This document shows, piece by piece, positions 1 through 6,684 of a DNA stretch of 9,853 bases. A program made the position numbers and the translations under genes. The DNA is from Candidatus Aminicenantota bacterium (GTDB lineage: Bacteria > Acidobacteriota > Aminicenantia > Aminicenantales > Aminicenantaceae). Within the stretch, counting starts at the first letter, position 1, and every line of letters starts with the position of its first letter. Under the pieces are notes generated by a model that searched no databases, had not been told where the DNA came from, and saw nothing but the letters and a program-made list of their open reading frames with translations. The DNA is taken from assembly GCA_030620655.1 (NCBI GenBank), contig JAUXEH010000093.1, forward strand, positions 1-9,853. The letters are read 5' to 3'.

Positions 1-765
1 CCATTTTTTCAGATCTTCGTTGTACTTTTCAGGCTTTCTGGTAGCTGTGATCAGGGCGATGATGTATTTCTCGATACTCTCCGAGACATGGATGTCATGG
101 ATCTGCGCCCGGGCGGCGAAGATGTTCTCCTGCGCGATCTTGACGGCCTCCCCGGCCTTGGTTTTTCCCTTGATTTCTTCATCCCTCACCAGGCGCAGGA
201 CCTTCTGCTCCGAGGCTTCATCGGGATAATCAATGTACACATGTAGCAGGAACCGGTCCATCTGGGCCTCCGGCAGGGGATAGGTCCCCTCCTGTTCGAT
301 GGGATTCTGGGTGGCCAGGACTATGAACAGGTCGGGCAGCTGGTATGTCTTACCGGCAACGGTCACCTGACGCTCCTCCATGGCTTCCAGGAGCGCGGCC
401 TGCACCTTGGCCGGGGCCCGGTTGATCTCGTCGGCCAGGATCAGGTTGTTGAATATGGGGCCGGGCTGGAACCTGAACTGCTCCTCCTCCCCTTCGCCGT
501 AATAGACTTCGGTGCCGGTTATGTCGGACGGCAGGAGGTCCGGGGTGAACTGGATCCGGCTCAGGCCGGCCTCCAGCACCCTGGCGATGCTCTTTACCGC
601 GCGGGTCTTGGCCAGACCGGGAAGCCCCTCCACCAGCACGTTGCCGTTTGCCAGGAGCGCGAAGATCAGCCGCTCCACCACATAATCCTGTCCGATGATG
701 GACTTCTGGACCTCGTCCTTGAGTGTCTTGACTGCATCCAATGCAGGCCGAGCTGAGTTGGCCAT
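1..765 (-). CDS. moxR: MoxR-family AAA+ ATPase (N-terminal 255 codons, 3' end beyond window)
   Basis: MoxR ATPases are chaperone-like AAA+ proteins that usually act with VWA-domain or DUF58 proteins encoded beside them; here those would lie to the left, outside the window. The frame is open for 255 codons to the edge. Visible motifs are Walker A GLPGLAKT (residues 47-54, with the Ala-Lys-Thr form typical of MoxR), Walker B LILADEINRAP (108-118), the sensor-1 segment LATQNP (150-155), and the EGTYPLPEAQMDRF stretch (159-172), which carries the arginine expected to act in trans. The start is supported by a GGAGGAGGG Shine-Dalgarno at 769-777 on the minus strand. A promoter lies at 824-852. The gene is divergent from the outer-membrane protein gene. 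The family call is very secure; the substrate is unknown. Confidence 0.95.
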   Translation of the reverse strand, partial: MANSARPALDAVKTLKDEVQKSIIGQDYVVERLIFALLANGNVLVEGLPGLAKTRAVKSIARVLEAGLSRIQFTPDLLPSDITGTEVYYGEGEEEQFRFQPGPIFNNLILADEINRAPAKVQAALLEAMEERQVTVAGKTYQLPDLFIVLATQNPIEQEGTYPLPEAQMDRFLLHVYIDYPDEASEQKVLRLVRDEEIKGKTKAGEAVKIAQENIFAARAQIHDIHVSESIEKYIIALITATRKPEKYNEDLKKW

Positions 766-823
766 TTTCCCTCCTCCAACGTTTTCTTCCAGACCGGTGG
801 TTCTCGATCGTCGATATGAAAAG

Positions 824-852
824 ACTTTACTAAATTACTCTCGAATTGTCTA
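824..852 (-). promoter_or_regulatory. Predicted sigma70-type promoter for moxR
   Basis: On the minus strand a TAGACA -35 box (852-847, 5/6 match to TTGACA) is followed by 17 bases and a TAAAGT -10 box (829-824, 4/6 match). This leaves a leader of about 50 nt before the moxR ATG at 765. It sits back-to-back with the right-facing promoter at 882-911. This is a consensus match only. Confidence 0.45.
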
Positions 853-881
853 TCGGGCCGGACTCTCAGGACCGCTCCCGG

Positions 882-911
882 TTGACCAGGCCGCGCCCAT
901 GGGCGTAGAAT
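882..911 (+). promoter_or_regulatory. Predicted sigma70-type promoter for the outer-membrane protein gene
   Basis: A TTGACC -35 box (882-887, 5/6) and a TAGAAT -10 box (906-911, 5/6) are separated by 18 bases. Transcription would start near 918, just before a GAGGG Shine-Dalgarno (920-924) and the ATG at 934. Because the -10 box overlaps the upstream in-frame ATG at 910, that ATG should not be present in the mRNA, which supports 934 as the true start. Confidence 0.6.
894..905. promoter_or_regulatory. Perfect 12-bp palindrome in promoter spacer, candidate operator
   Basis: CGCCCATGGGCG is identical to its reverse complement and ends immediately before the -10 box, between the -35 and -10 elements at 882-911. 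A palindrome in this position is a common operator layout. No regulator is encoded nearby to pair it with, and short GC-rich palindromes also arise by chance. Confidence 0.35.
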
Positions 912-933
912 GGAAAAACGAGGGACAATTCCC

Positions 934-3501
934 ATGAAATCGCAGACAGGAAAAATAGGCATCCTGATCTGGGGTGCCCTTCTGCTTGCGGTGCTGATGG
1001 CAACGGGCAGCGCCTGGGGCGAAGGTCCGCAGGAAAAGAAACAGTCCGTGGTTCCCGAGCCCACGCTCAAGGCGGGAAAGACGCACCGGTATTTTTTCGG
1101 GGACGGATACCGCGATCTCTGGACAACGGCGATCGAGGTCGATGTGCTCGACCTCAGGAACTATGCGGGCGGCCTCACCATCACGGGAACCGGGAAAGGG
1201 AAGCAGAGCCTGGGGCTGCGCTTCGTGGGCGCGGACGGAAGGCCCTACACCTTTCGGCCTCTCAAGAAATCCATGCTCGACCTGATCCCCGAATTTTTTT
1301 ATGACACCTTCGTGGAAGATATCACAGCGGATCAGCTCAAGTCCGCTTTCCCCACCGCCCCTCCGGTCATTCCTGTCATCCTGGATGCGGTCAGCGTGCT
1401 CCACGCTACTCCCCAGCTCATCGTCATCCCCGACGACCCGTACCTGGGTGAATATCGGGACCATTTCGCCGGGATGCCGGGGACCATCGAAGAGTGGCCG
1501 AATGAAGGAAAGGACAAAACCCCCGGTTTTGCCGGGGCCACGGAGATACACAGCACGGATGAGCTGTTTGAATTCCTGAGAAGCGATCCGTCGGAACGGG
1601 TGGATGCCCACAATCTCCTGGTGGCTCGCCTGGTGGACATCCTGATCGGAGACTGGGACCGGCACCAAGGCCAGTGGCGCTGGGCCAACGTGGGCAAGGG
1701 AACACCTCCGGCCTGGCTGCCCATCCCCGAGGACAGGGACCAGGCGTTCGCTCGATACGACGGGGTTCTGTTCGGGCCCACACGGGCGGTCGCCCCCCAG
1801 CTCACGAAATTCGGGCCCAAATACAACCGTATCTACGGGATGACCTGGAACGGAAGGCGTGTGGACCGAAAGTTCCTGACGGGTCTGAGCAAATCCGATT
1901 GGGAGAAGGCCGCACTCGAAGTCCAGTCCCGGGTCGACGACGATGTCATCGAGAAGGCTCTGAAGCAGCTGCCCCCATCGCATTACGACCTGATCGCGGA
2001 AGACATCGCAGAAAGCCTGAAGGCCCGGCGCGAGAAACTTCCCGAAGTAGCGGAGAAATTCTACGATCATCTGGCCGGTGAGGTCGATGTCCATGCCACG
2101 AACCAGGCCGAGGTGGTGGAGGCGGTCCGGCTCGACGACGGGTACCTGGATCTTTCCATCTACGCCATGGAAAACGGCCGGAAGAAGCACTCGCCGTATT
2201 ATTTCCGGCGCTTCGATCACAAAGAGACCAGAGACGTCCGCGTCTTTCTGTACGGCGGGGACGACCGGGTCGTCGTTCGGGGTGAGGGCCTGCCTCATAT
2301 CAACCTGCGCATCGTCTGCGAGGCCGGACAGGATGAGGTGATCGACGCCTCCCAACACGGCGGCACCAAGGTCTATGACTCCAGGCAGGAGGGCGGCGTT
2401 TCCGCCCAGGGAGCCAAGGTGAACCGGCGGATCTACACCCCACCCGAGCAGTCGCTCTTCGGCCCCCCCCCCAGAGACTGGGGGCACATGATCCGTGCCG
2501 CCGGCACGGTCAACATGAACGCCGACCTGGGATTCCTGATGGGGGCGGGGCTCAGCCTGGAGCGCTACGGCTTCCGCAGGAAACCGTTCGCCACCAAGTG
2601 GAGCGGGAGCCTCGCCTATGCCTCGAAACTGCGGACTTTTCGGTTGGATCTCGGTTTTGATCATACCTGGGAGAACTCCTGGCAGATGATGCAGCTGGAA
2701 CTGCTGGCCTCGGGAATCGAGACGATACACTTCTACGGCTTGGGAAACGAAACCGAGGCGCCCGAGGATCCAGGCACCGCAAGCGTCGTCCGAAACGTCG
2801 TGCATCTGAAGCCCGCATTCACTTTTGTCCTGAGCCCCTACTGGAGGCTTCAGGCCGGGATGCTCTTTGAATACTCGCAAACCAGGGACGATCCGGACTC
2901 CATTCTGGGCCAGACCGACGTCCTCGGATCCGGTGAGTTCTGGCAGGGGGGATTCACGGCTCAACTCGAGCTGGATGCCCTGGACTCGCATGCCTGGCCC
3001 AGCCGGGGCGTTTATTTCAGGTTTGCCGGCGAGTATTTCCCCGCTTTGGCCTTCGAGAATTCCGGGGAGTACGGCGCGGTCGAGGGACGCCTGACCGGAG
3101 TCATACCGGTCACCAAGAGTTTCACGATCGCCAGCCAGGTTGGGGGGAGACAGGTGTGGGGAGACTACCCCTACCACAAGGCCGCAATCCTCGGAGGCAG
3201 CAGGACGCTGCGGGGCTATGACCGGGAGCGCTTCGGCGGCGATGCGTCCCTCTACGCCAACCTGGAGGCGCGCTTCCCCATCTCCAAGTTCTACGCCTTC
3301 CTGCCGGGCGAGTTCGGCCTGTTCGGTTTCGTGGACACGGGACGGGTATTCTACGGAGGCGAAAGCTCCAACAAATGGCACACGGGATACGGAGGCGGGC
3401 TGTGGTTGGCCCCCCTGCTGCGGGAGTTCACCATGAGCCTGGCGGTGGCCGGCAGTGAAGAGGGAACCCGGATCTACGTCACCTTCGGGATGGGATATTG
3501 A
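934..3501 (+). CDS. BamA/TamA-like outer-membrane protein with N-terminal kinase-like domain
   Basis: This 855-residue protein starts at 934, which has GAGGG nine bases upstream; an ATG at 910 lies in the -10 box and lacks a ribosome site. A signal peptide is visible (Lys-rich start, hydrophobic core, cleavage near Ala-Trp-Gly about residue 30). Residues ~45-400 include FRPLKKS (107-113), GDWDRHQGQ (239-247) and PEDRDQAF (265-272). This order recalls the ATP-lysine, catalytic-loop and metal-Asp pattern of atypical kinases (HipA/FAM20/PI-kinase-like); that reading is inference. From memory, the same segment occurs in Bacteroidetes proteins between a calcineurin-like phosphoesterase and an Omp85 barrel; no phosphoesterase is present here. 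The C-terminal ~330 residues alternate as beta strands, with the Omp85 L6-loop signature LRGYDRERFGG (759-769; R760-G761-Y762) and an aromatic last residue. No POTRA repeats are obvious. It is expected in the outer membrane; its substrate is unknown. Confidence 0.85.
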   Translation: MKSQTGKIGILIWGALLLAVLMATGSAWGEGPQEKKQSVVPEPTLKAGKTHRYFFGDGYRDLWTTAIEVDVLDLRNYAGGLTITGTGKGKQSLGLRFVGADGRPYTFRPLKKSMLDLIPEFFYDTFVEDITADQLKSAFPTAPPVIPVILDAVSVLHATPQLIVIPDDPYLGEYRDHFAGMPGTIEEWPNEGKDKTPGFAGATEIHSTDELFEFLRSDPSERVDAHNLLVARLVDILIGDWDRHQGQWRWANVGKGTPPAWLPIPEDRDQAFARYDGVLFGPTRAVAPQLTKFGPKYNRIYGMTWNGRRVDRKFLTGLSKSDWEKAALEVQSRVDDDVIEKALKQLPPSHYDLIAEDIAESLKARREKLPEVAEKFYDHLAGEVDVHATNQAEVVEAVRLDDGYLDLSIYAMENGRKKHSPYYFRRFDHKETRDVRVFLYGGDDRVVVRGEGLPHINLRIVCEAGQDEVIDASQHGGTKVYDSRQEGGVSAQGAKVNRRIYTPPEQSLFGPPPRDWGHMIRAAGTVNMNADLGFLMGAGLSLERYGFRRKPFATKWSGSLAYASKLRTFRLDLGFDHTWENSWQMMQLELLASGIETIHFYGLGNETEAPEDPGTASVVRNVVHLKPAFTFVLSPYWRLQAGMLFEYSQTRDDPDSILGQTDVLGSGEFWQGGFTAQLELDALDSHAWPSRGVYFRFAGEYFPALAFENSGEYGAVEGRLTGVIPVTKSFTIASQVGGRQVWGDYPYHKAAILGGSRTLRGYDRERFGGDASLYANLEARFPISKFYAFLPGEFGLFGFVDTGRVFYGGESSNKWHTGYGGGLWLAPLLREFTMSLAVAGSEEGTRIYVTFGMGY
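2463..2472 (+). repeat. Homopolymer of ten C inside the outer-membrane protein gene
   Basis: Ten consecutive C encode the end of Gly510 and Pro511-Pro513 of the protein starting at 934. Tracts of this length are prone to slippage, and a one-base change would shift the frame ahead of the entire barrel. A GGGGG run lies 7 bases downstream and could pair with part of the tract. Confidence 0.9.
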
Positions 3502-3531
3502 TACCCGCCCCCGAGGATACCTTTAAAATCC

Positions 3532-3876
3532 TCAGGTCAAGAGTGTTCCCAGCTTTTGCAGCACCTCGGAGATGACCGAAGGAGGAAGCGTGCCTATCTT
3601 GTGGGCCTCCCGGGCCCTCCAGTCCAGGCTCTTAACCTGATCGGACAAAACGACACCGGAGACCGGGAGCCCTGCCGGTAGAGGGACCTCGAAGGGATAC
3701 CCTTTCGCCTGATGAGTGATCGGACAGAGAATGGCCAACCCGACTTTCTTGTTGTAGGCTCTCGGTGAAAGGACCACAGCCGGACGCCTTCCCGACTGTT
3801 CATGCCCCTTTTGGGGACGGAGAGTGATCCAGACGACATCACCCTGGTCTGGAGAAAACGGCTCCGGACCTACCAT
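3532..3876 (-). CDS. mazF: MazF/PemK-family endoribonuclease toxin
   Basis: This 114-residue protein is close to the usual length of MazF, a sequence-specific mRNA endonuclease toxin neutralised by MazE. The family signature is nearly complete: GDVVWI (12-17), GHEQSGRRPAVVLS (24-37), YN (41-42), CPITHQAKGYPFEV (51-64), SDQVKSLDWRAR (77-88). Arg31 and Thr54 align, from memory, with the catalytic Arg29 and Thr52 of E. coli MazF. The toxin therefore looks intact. Its ATG overlaps the last 7 bases of mazE, with a GAGGG about nine bases upstream inside mazE, so translation is probably coupled to the antitoxin. The stop lies 30 bases from the stop of the convergent outer-membrane protein gene. Confidence 0.95.
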   Translation of the reverse strand: MVGPEPFSPDQGDVVWITLRPQKGHEQSGRRPAVVLSPRAYNKKVGLAILCPITHQAKGYPFEVPLPAGLPVSGVVLSDQVKSLDWRAREAHKIGTLPPSVISEVLQKLGTLLT

Positions 3877-4112
3877 ATCTCGTCGCCCTCAGCAGGATCG
3901 GTATCCCACTCCCGGTGGATGTTCCGCTCGTCAACCCCGGCCAGCAGCTCCTCCAAGCTCCACCTGGGTTCTTTTACCGGAGTTGAGATCAGCGCTCCTT
4001 CTTTCATCATCAATTCAAGAGACGAACCGGGATGCAGTCCCATCTCATCAGCATACGGTTTGGGAATCCGAATTCCCAGGCTGTTCCCCCATTTCTGAAC
4101 ACGCGTCTTCAT
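3870..4112 (-). CDS. mazE: MazE-family antitoxin (AbrB-type DNA-binding N-terminus)
   Basis: This 80-residue antitoxin is the first gene of the mazEF operon. Residues 1-45 form the swapped-hairpin AbrB/MazE DNA-binding domain (MKTRVQKWGNSLGIRIP). The acidic tail ending GDEIW resembles the MazF-wrapping tail of E. coli MazE, which ends KEVW. The chosen ATG at 4112 has AGGAG five bases upstream. A longer reading from an upstream alternative start at 4163 would begin at the promoter -35 box and is rejected. MazE, alone and with MazF, normally represses its own promoter, and a matching inverted repeat lies directly upstream at 4123-4145. Confidence 0.93.
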   Translation of the reverse strand: MKTRVQKWGNSLGIRIPKPYADEMGLHPGSSLELMMKEGALISTPVKEPRWSLEELLAGVDERNIHREWDTDPAEGDEIW

Positions 4113-4122
4113 GGCCGCTCCT

Positions 4123-4145
4123 ATGTATATACATAATATATACAT
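4123..4145. promoter_or_regulatory. Inverted-repeat operator of mazEF
   Basis: Nine-base arms ATGTATATA (4123-4131) and TATATACAT (4137-4145) flank five bases. A second, overlapping perfect 14-bp palindrome, TATGTATATACATA, spans 4122-4135. The repeat covers the -10 box and the expected start site, so bound MazE or MazEF would block transcription. The tract is strikingly AT-rich against the surrounding GC-rich DNA. Confidence 0.7.
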
Positions 4146-4163
4146 TTTGAGGTGACCTGTCAA
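4135..4163 (-). promoter_or_regulatory. Strong sigma70-type promoter of mazEF
   Basis: On the minus strand a perfect TTGACA -35 box (4163-4158) is followed by exactly 17 bases and TATATT (4140-4135, 5/6). The start site would fall near 4128, giving a leader of about 16 nt that contains AGGAG before the ATG at 4112. The -35 box begins 22 bases past the stop codon of the upstream octahaem cytochrome gene. Confidence 0.8.
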
Positions 4164-4184
4164 GAAGACAAGGGCGACACGAAG

Positions 4185-6539
4185 CTACTTCATGTTCAAG
4201 CGCTGGCGGAGGAGCTGCTCGAGCTGGCGGAAGGAGGGGACATCCGGATAGATCTCGACCAGGCGGGAGGCGTATTTCAGGGCGTCTTCGAACCGGCCCA
4301 GGTCGCGGTTCATGGTGGCCAGGGCATAGAGGAGGTCGCGGTCAAAGGGATGCCGCTCCAGGGCCTGTTCGAGAACCGTCAGGGCTTCCTGTGAACGCCC
4401 CTGGGAGTTGAGGGCGACACCGTAGACATAGCTGAAGCGGTTGTTTTCCGGCCCCAGCTCGGCCGCGTTTTTCAGGGACGACAAGGCCTGCCGGATATTC
4501 TCCTCCCGGACATACAGGAGGCCCAGGGCATGGTGGAGATCTGCGACATCCGGATTCAAGTCGATGCCCTTTCGCAAAATCTTTTCGCCATCGGCCTCCC
4601 GACCCTGGGTGCGGTAGAGGTCAGCCAGGTTGATGTAGGTGAATGGGAGCATGGGCTCCATCTCCAGGGCCTTGCGATAGGAGGCCTCGGCCGCTTCCTG
4701 GTTTCCTTCGAGGGCGGCCAGCACACCCAGGTTGAGGTGGGCCGTGGGGTGATCGGCGTTGAAGTGCTGCACCTGGCGGTACTCCTCCACCGCGCTGGCA
4801 AGCCACCGCCGTTCCTCTGATGTCAGGGACCCCGGTGGGGCGCCGCCCAGCATGAATGCGGCCCGGACCCGGACCAGGCGCACGGGATCGCGCAGCAGGT
4901 GTTTGATGTGGTGGACACGTTCTTCCGCGCCCAGCATCTCGAATCCCTGGACCGCGGTCATACGGATGAGCGGGTCGTTGTCATACGCGGCCCTTTTGAG
5001 CGCCTCTAACGTCTGGTTGAAGGGGTATTGGGGAAGCAGGCTGAGGGCCGTGGCCCGGACCATGAGTGGGGCCTGGGAGTCGTTCGCCAGGGAAAGCAGG
5101 CCGCCCCGGGCCTCCGGGTATCCGCGCCGGCCGGCGAAGAAGACCTCGCCGTAATGGGTCTGTCCATCCTGAAGGTCTCCGTACCATTTATGCGTGAATT
5201 CCGCGGCCCATTGGTTGGTCTCGTCCTTGTGGTCATGGCACAGGATGCAGGCGTTGGGTGTTTCCAGCCGGTCGGCCAGATCCGGGCGCGGCACCCGCAT
5301 GCTGTGATCGCGGCGCGGGTCGACCACCATGTAGGTGCGCTCCCGCATGTGGCACTCGACACACAGGGCGCCTGTGGACTCGTCCTTGTGGAAATGGTGG
5401 GAATGCCCTCCGTATTTCTCCGGCATGTGGCAGCGGAAGCACAAGGCATTGCCCTGGGCGAAGACCCGGGCGCTGTGGGGCTCGTGGCAGTCCCGACAGG
5501 ACACGCCGGCCATGTACATCTTGCTCTGCAGGAAGGATCCGTACACATAGACCTCATCGTAGATCTGGCCATCGGGATAGTAAAGCTGCTCCTCCAGCAG
5601 GCTGGGCCAGTGGGTGTCCATGAACGAGCGGCCGTGCACATATTCCTGGTAGATGTTGGTCCTGCGTGCGTGACAGCGGGCACAGGTCTCGACCACGGTT
5701 TGGGCCTGGCGCGGCACACTGCGCTCCGCGGTCCCCTTCTCGGTGTCCCTGAACACCCAGGTGCCGCCGTCGTCGTCTTTCAGACGCAGCACCAGGCCGA
5801 GGTAGCCTGACGTCTCGATCTGCTGTCCCCTGTCCGCCGCCTCGGCCCAGCGCACGTGTTCGGAACCGGGGCCGTGGCAGGCCTCGCAGGACACATCGAT
5901 CTCCGTCCAGGTCGTGTCGTACTGCTCGCTAAAACGGTCATAGTTCTTGCGCACCCTGGTGGAATGGCACTCGGCGCACATGTAGTTCCAGGTCTGTGTG
6001 ATGCGGGTCCAGAAGAGGATGTCATCGGGCGCGATGCGCTCCTGATCATAGATGTGGAACCAACGCTGCCCGCCCTCCTCCGCGGGGCGGGTGTCCCAGC
6101 AGAGCGGCAGGCACTGAAAGGCACCCCCGGGAAACTTGATCAGGTACTGCTGGAGCGGACGGACACCGAAGACATACTTGACCTCGAAATCGCGGAAGTC
6201 GCCCCCGGTGCCTTCGGTGTTCACGTAAAACCGGCCCTCCCGTTTAAAGAAGCGTGATGTGATCGCATGCTGGGTGAAGGTCGCGTCGTCGAAATCGCCG
6301 AGCACCGTCGCCTCCGTGGCCTCGTCCATGGCCAGGTCATGATCGGATCCGACAAAAAGATCATACTGGTTCCTGTGGCACTCGATGCAGGCCTGGCGGC
6401 CGACATACTCCGGCTGTACGGCCGCTGCCCGTGCATCGGAGCGCTGGGATGCGGGCTGATCCCCAGATTTCTTGCAGCCGAAAGAAACGAACGAGGCTGA
6501 GAGCAGAACCGGAATAATAATGCGATAGAGTTGCTTCAT
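4185..6539 (-). CDS. Octahaem c-type cytochrome lipoprotein with HEAT-like and TPR repeats
   Basis: This 784-residue protein has eight CXXCH haem-attachment sites, with first Cys at 51, 188, 218, 286, 348, 367, 393 and 431. The N-terminus has a signal peptide ending SFGC with Cys22, a plausible though imperfect lipobox; a Ser/Gln/Ala-rich linker follows. Residues ~45-440 form the haem domain, related to the cytochrome c-554-like multihaem families. Residues ~495-575 contain HEAT-like helices, and ~597-765 hold about five TPR units suited to protein binding. It should act in electron transfer in the periplasm, probably anchored to a membrane. The start at 6539 is preceded by GGGGAT. An extra pair, C143-LPL-C147, is not part of a haem motif. 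It is divergent from the Rieske/cytochrome b operon and may exchange electrons with it, which is inferred from position. The precise reaction is unknown. Confidence 0.9.
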   Translation of the reverse strand: MKQLYRIIIPVLLSASFVSFGCKKSGDQPASQRSDARAAAVQPEYVGRQACIECHRNQYDLFVGSDHDLAMDEATEATVLGDFDDATFTQHAITSRFFKREGRFYVNTEGTGGDFRDFEVKYVFGVRPLQQYLIKFPGGAFQCLPLCWDTRPAEEGGQRWFHIYDQERIAPDDILFWTRITQTWNYMCAECHSTRVRKNYDRFSEQYDTTWTEIDVSCEACHGPGSEHVRWAEAADRGQQIETSGYLGLVLRLKDDDGGTWVFRDTEKGTAERSVPRQAQTVVETCARCHARRTNIYQEYVHGRSFMDTHWPSLLEEQLYYPDGQIYDEVYVYGSFLQSKMYMAGVSCRDCHEPHSARVFAQGNALCFRCHMPEKYGGHSHHFHKDESTGALCVECHMRERTYMVVDPRRDHSMRVPRPDLADRLETPNACILCHDHKDETNQWAAEFTHKWYGDLQDGQTHYGEVFFAGRRGYPEARGGLLSLANDSQAPLMVRATALSLLPQYPFNQTLEALKRAAYDNDPLIRMTAVQGFEMLGAEERVHHIKHLLRDPVRLVRVRAAFMLGGAPPGSLTSEERRWLASAVEEYRQVQHFNADHPTAHLNLGVLAALEGNQEAAEASYRKALEMEPMLPFTYINLADLYRTQGREADGEKILRKGIDLNPDVADLHHALGLLYVREENIRQALSSLKNAAELGPENNRFSYVYGVALNSQGRSQEALTVLEQALERHPFDRDLLYALATMNRDLGRFEDALKYASRLVEIYPDVPSFRQLEQLLRQRLNMK

Positions 6540-6589
6540 GTTATCCCCATCCCATGGTAATCATGATGGATACACGTTACTTGCTCACC

Positions 6590-6665
6590 CCGAAAAATGC
6601 AAGCCGCAGACAATTGGGGACAGGCCCCAATTGTCTGTCTAATTGCACCTGTCCCCATTTTTCGG
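6590..6665. repeat. REP-like nested palindromic element
   Basis: The outer arms are CCGAAAAATG (6590-6599) and CATTTTTCGG (6656-6665). Inside, CAGACAATTGGGG (6607-6619) pairs perfectly with CCCCAATTGTCTG (6625-6637) around a five-base loop. A competing pair, GGGGACAGG (6616-6624) with CCTGTCCCC (6648-6656), shares the GGGG, so the two hairpins exclude each other. GGGGACAGG-type palindromes are familiar, from memory, as dispersed intergenic repeats in deltaproteobacterial genomes. Neither strand has a T-run directly after the stem, so it does not look like an ordinary terminator. Confidence 0.8.
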
Positions 6666-6671
6666 TATGAT
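6643..6671 (+). promoter_or_regulatory. Possible promoter of the Rieske/cytochrome b operon
   Basis: A TATGAT -10 box (6666-6671, 5/6) lies 17 bases after a weak TTGCAC -35 box (6643-6648, 3/6) inside the palindromic element. Transcription would start near 6678, only about seven bases before the Rieske ATG. This is speculative because of the poor -35 match. Confidence 0.3.
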
Positions 6672-6684
6672 ACCTGCGACCCTC

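Noticed and set aside
20..229. Small plus-strand frame of 69 codons
   Set aside because: It is antisense to the conserved C-terminal part of the visible moxR sequence and has no recognisable product.
910..936. Upstream ATG at 910 as the start of the barrel gene
   Set aside because: It lies within the predicted -10 box, has no Shine-Dalgarno, and would add eight residues before an already complete signal peptide.
850..3381. 843-codon open frame on the minus strand opposite the outer-membrane protein gene
   Set aside because: Its translation has no recognisable domain or export signal. The opposite strand encodes a clear signal peptide, conserved motifs and a barrel, with its own promoter and ribosome site. 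Long antisense frames are common in GC-rich DNA with strong codon bias.
3513..3533. Possible bidirectional terminator (GAGGAT / ATCCTC) between the convergent barrel and mazF genes
   Set aside because: The stem is only six base pairs with a nine-base loop and is not followed by a T-run on either strand. The location is suggestive, but the structure is too weak to call.
5028..5810. 260-codon plus-strand frame inside the octahaem cytochrome gene
   Set aside because: It is a shadow frame: the minus-strand frame carries the eight CXXCH sites and the TPR repeats.
6607..6637. Perfect 13-bp hairpin read as an intrinsic terminator
   Set aside because: No T-tract follows the stem directly on either strand, and the region lies upstream of two divergent genes, where a terminator is not expected. 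It fits better as part of the repeat element.
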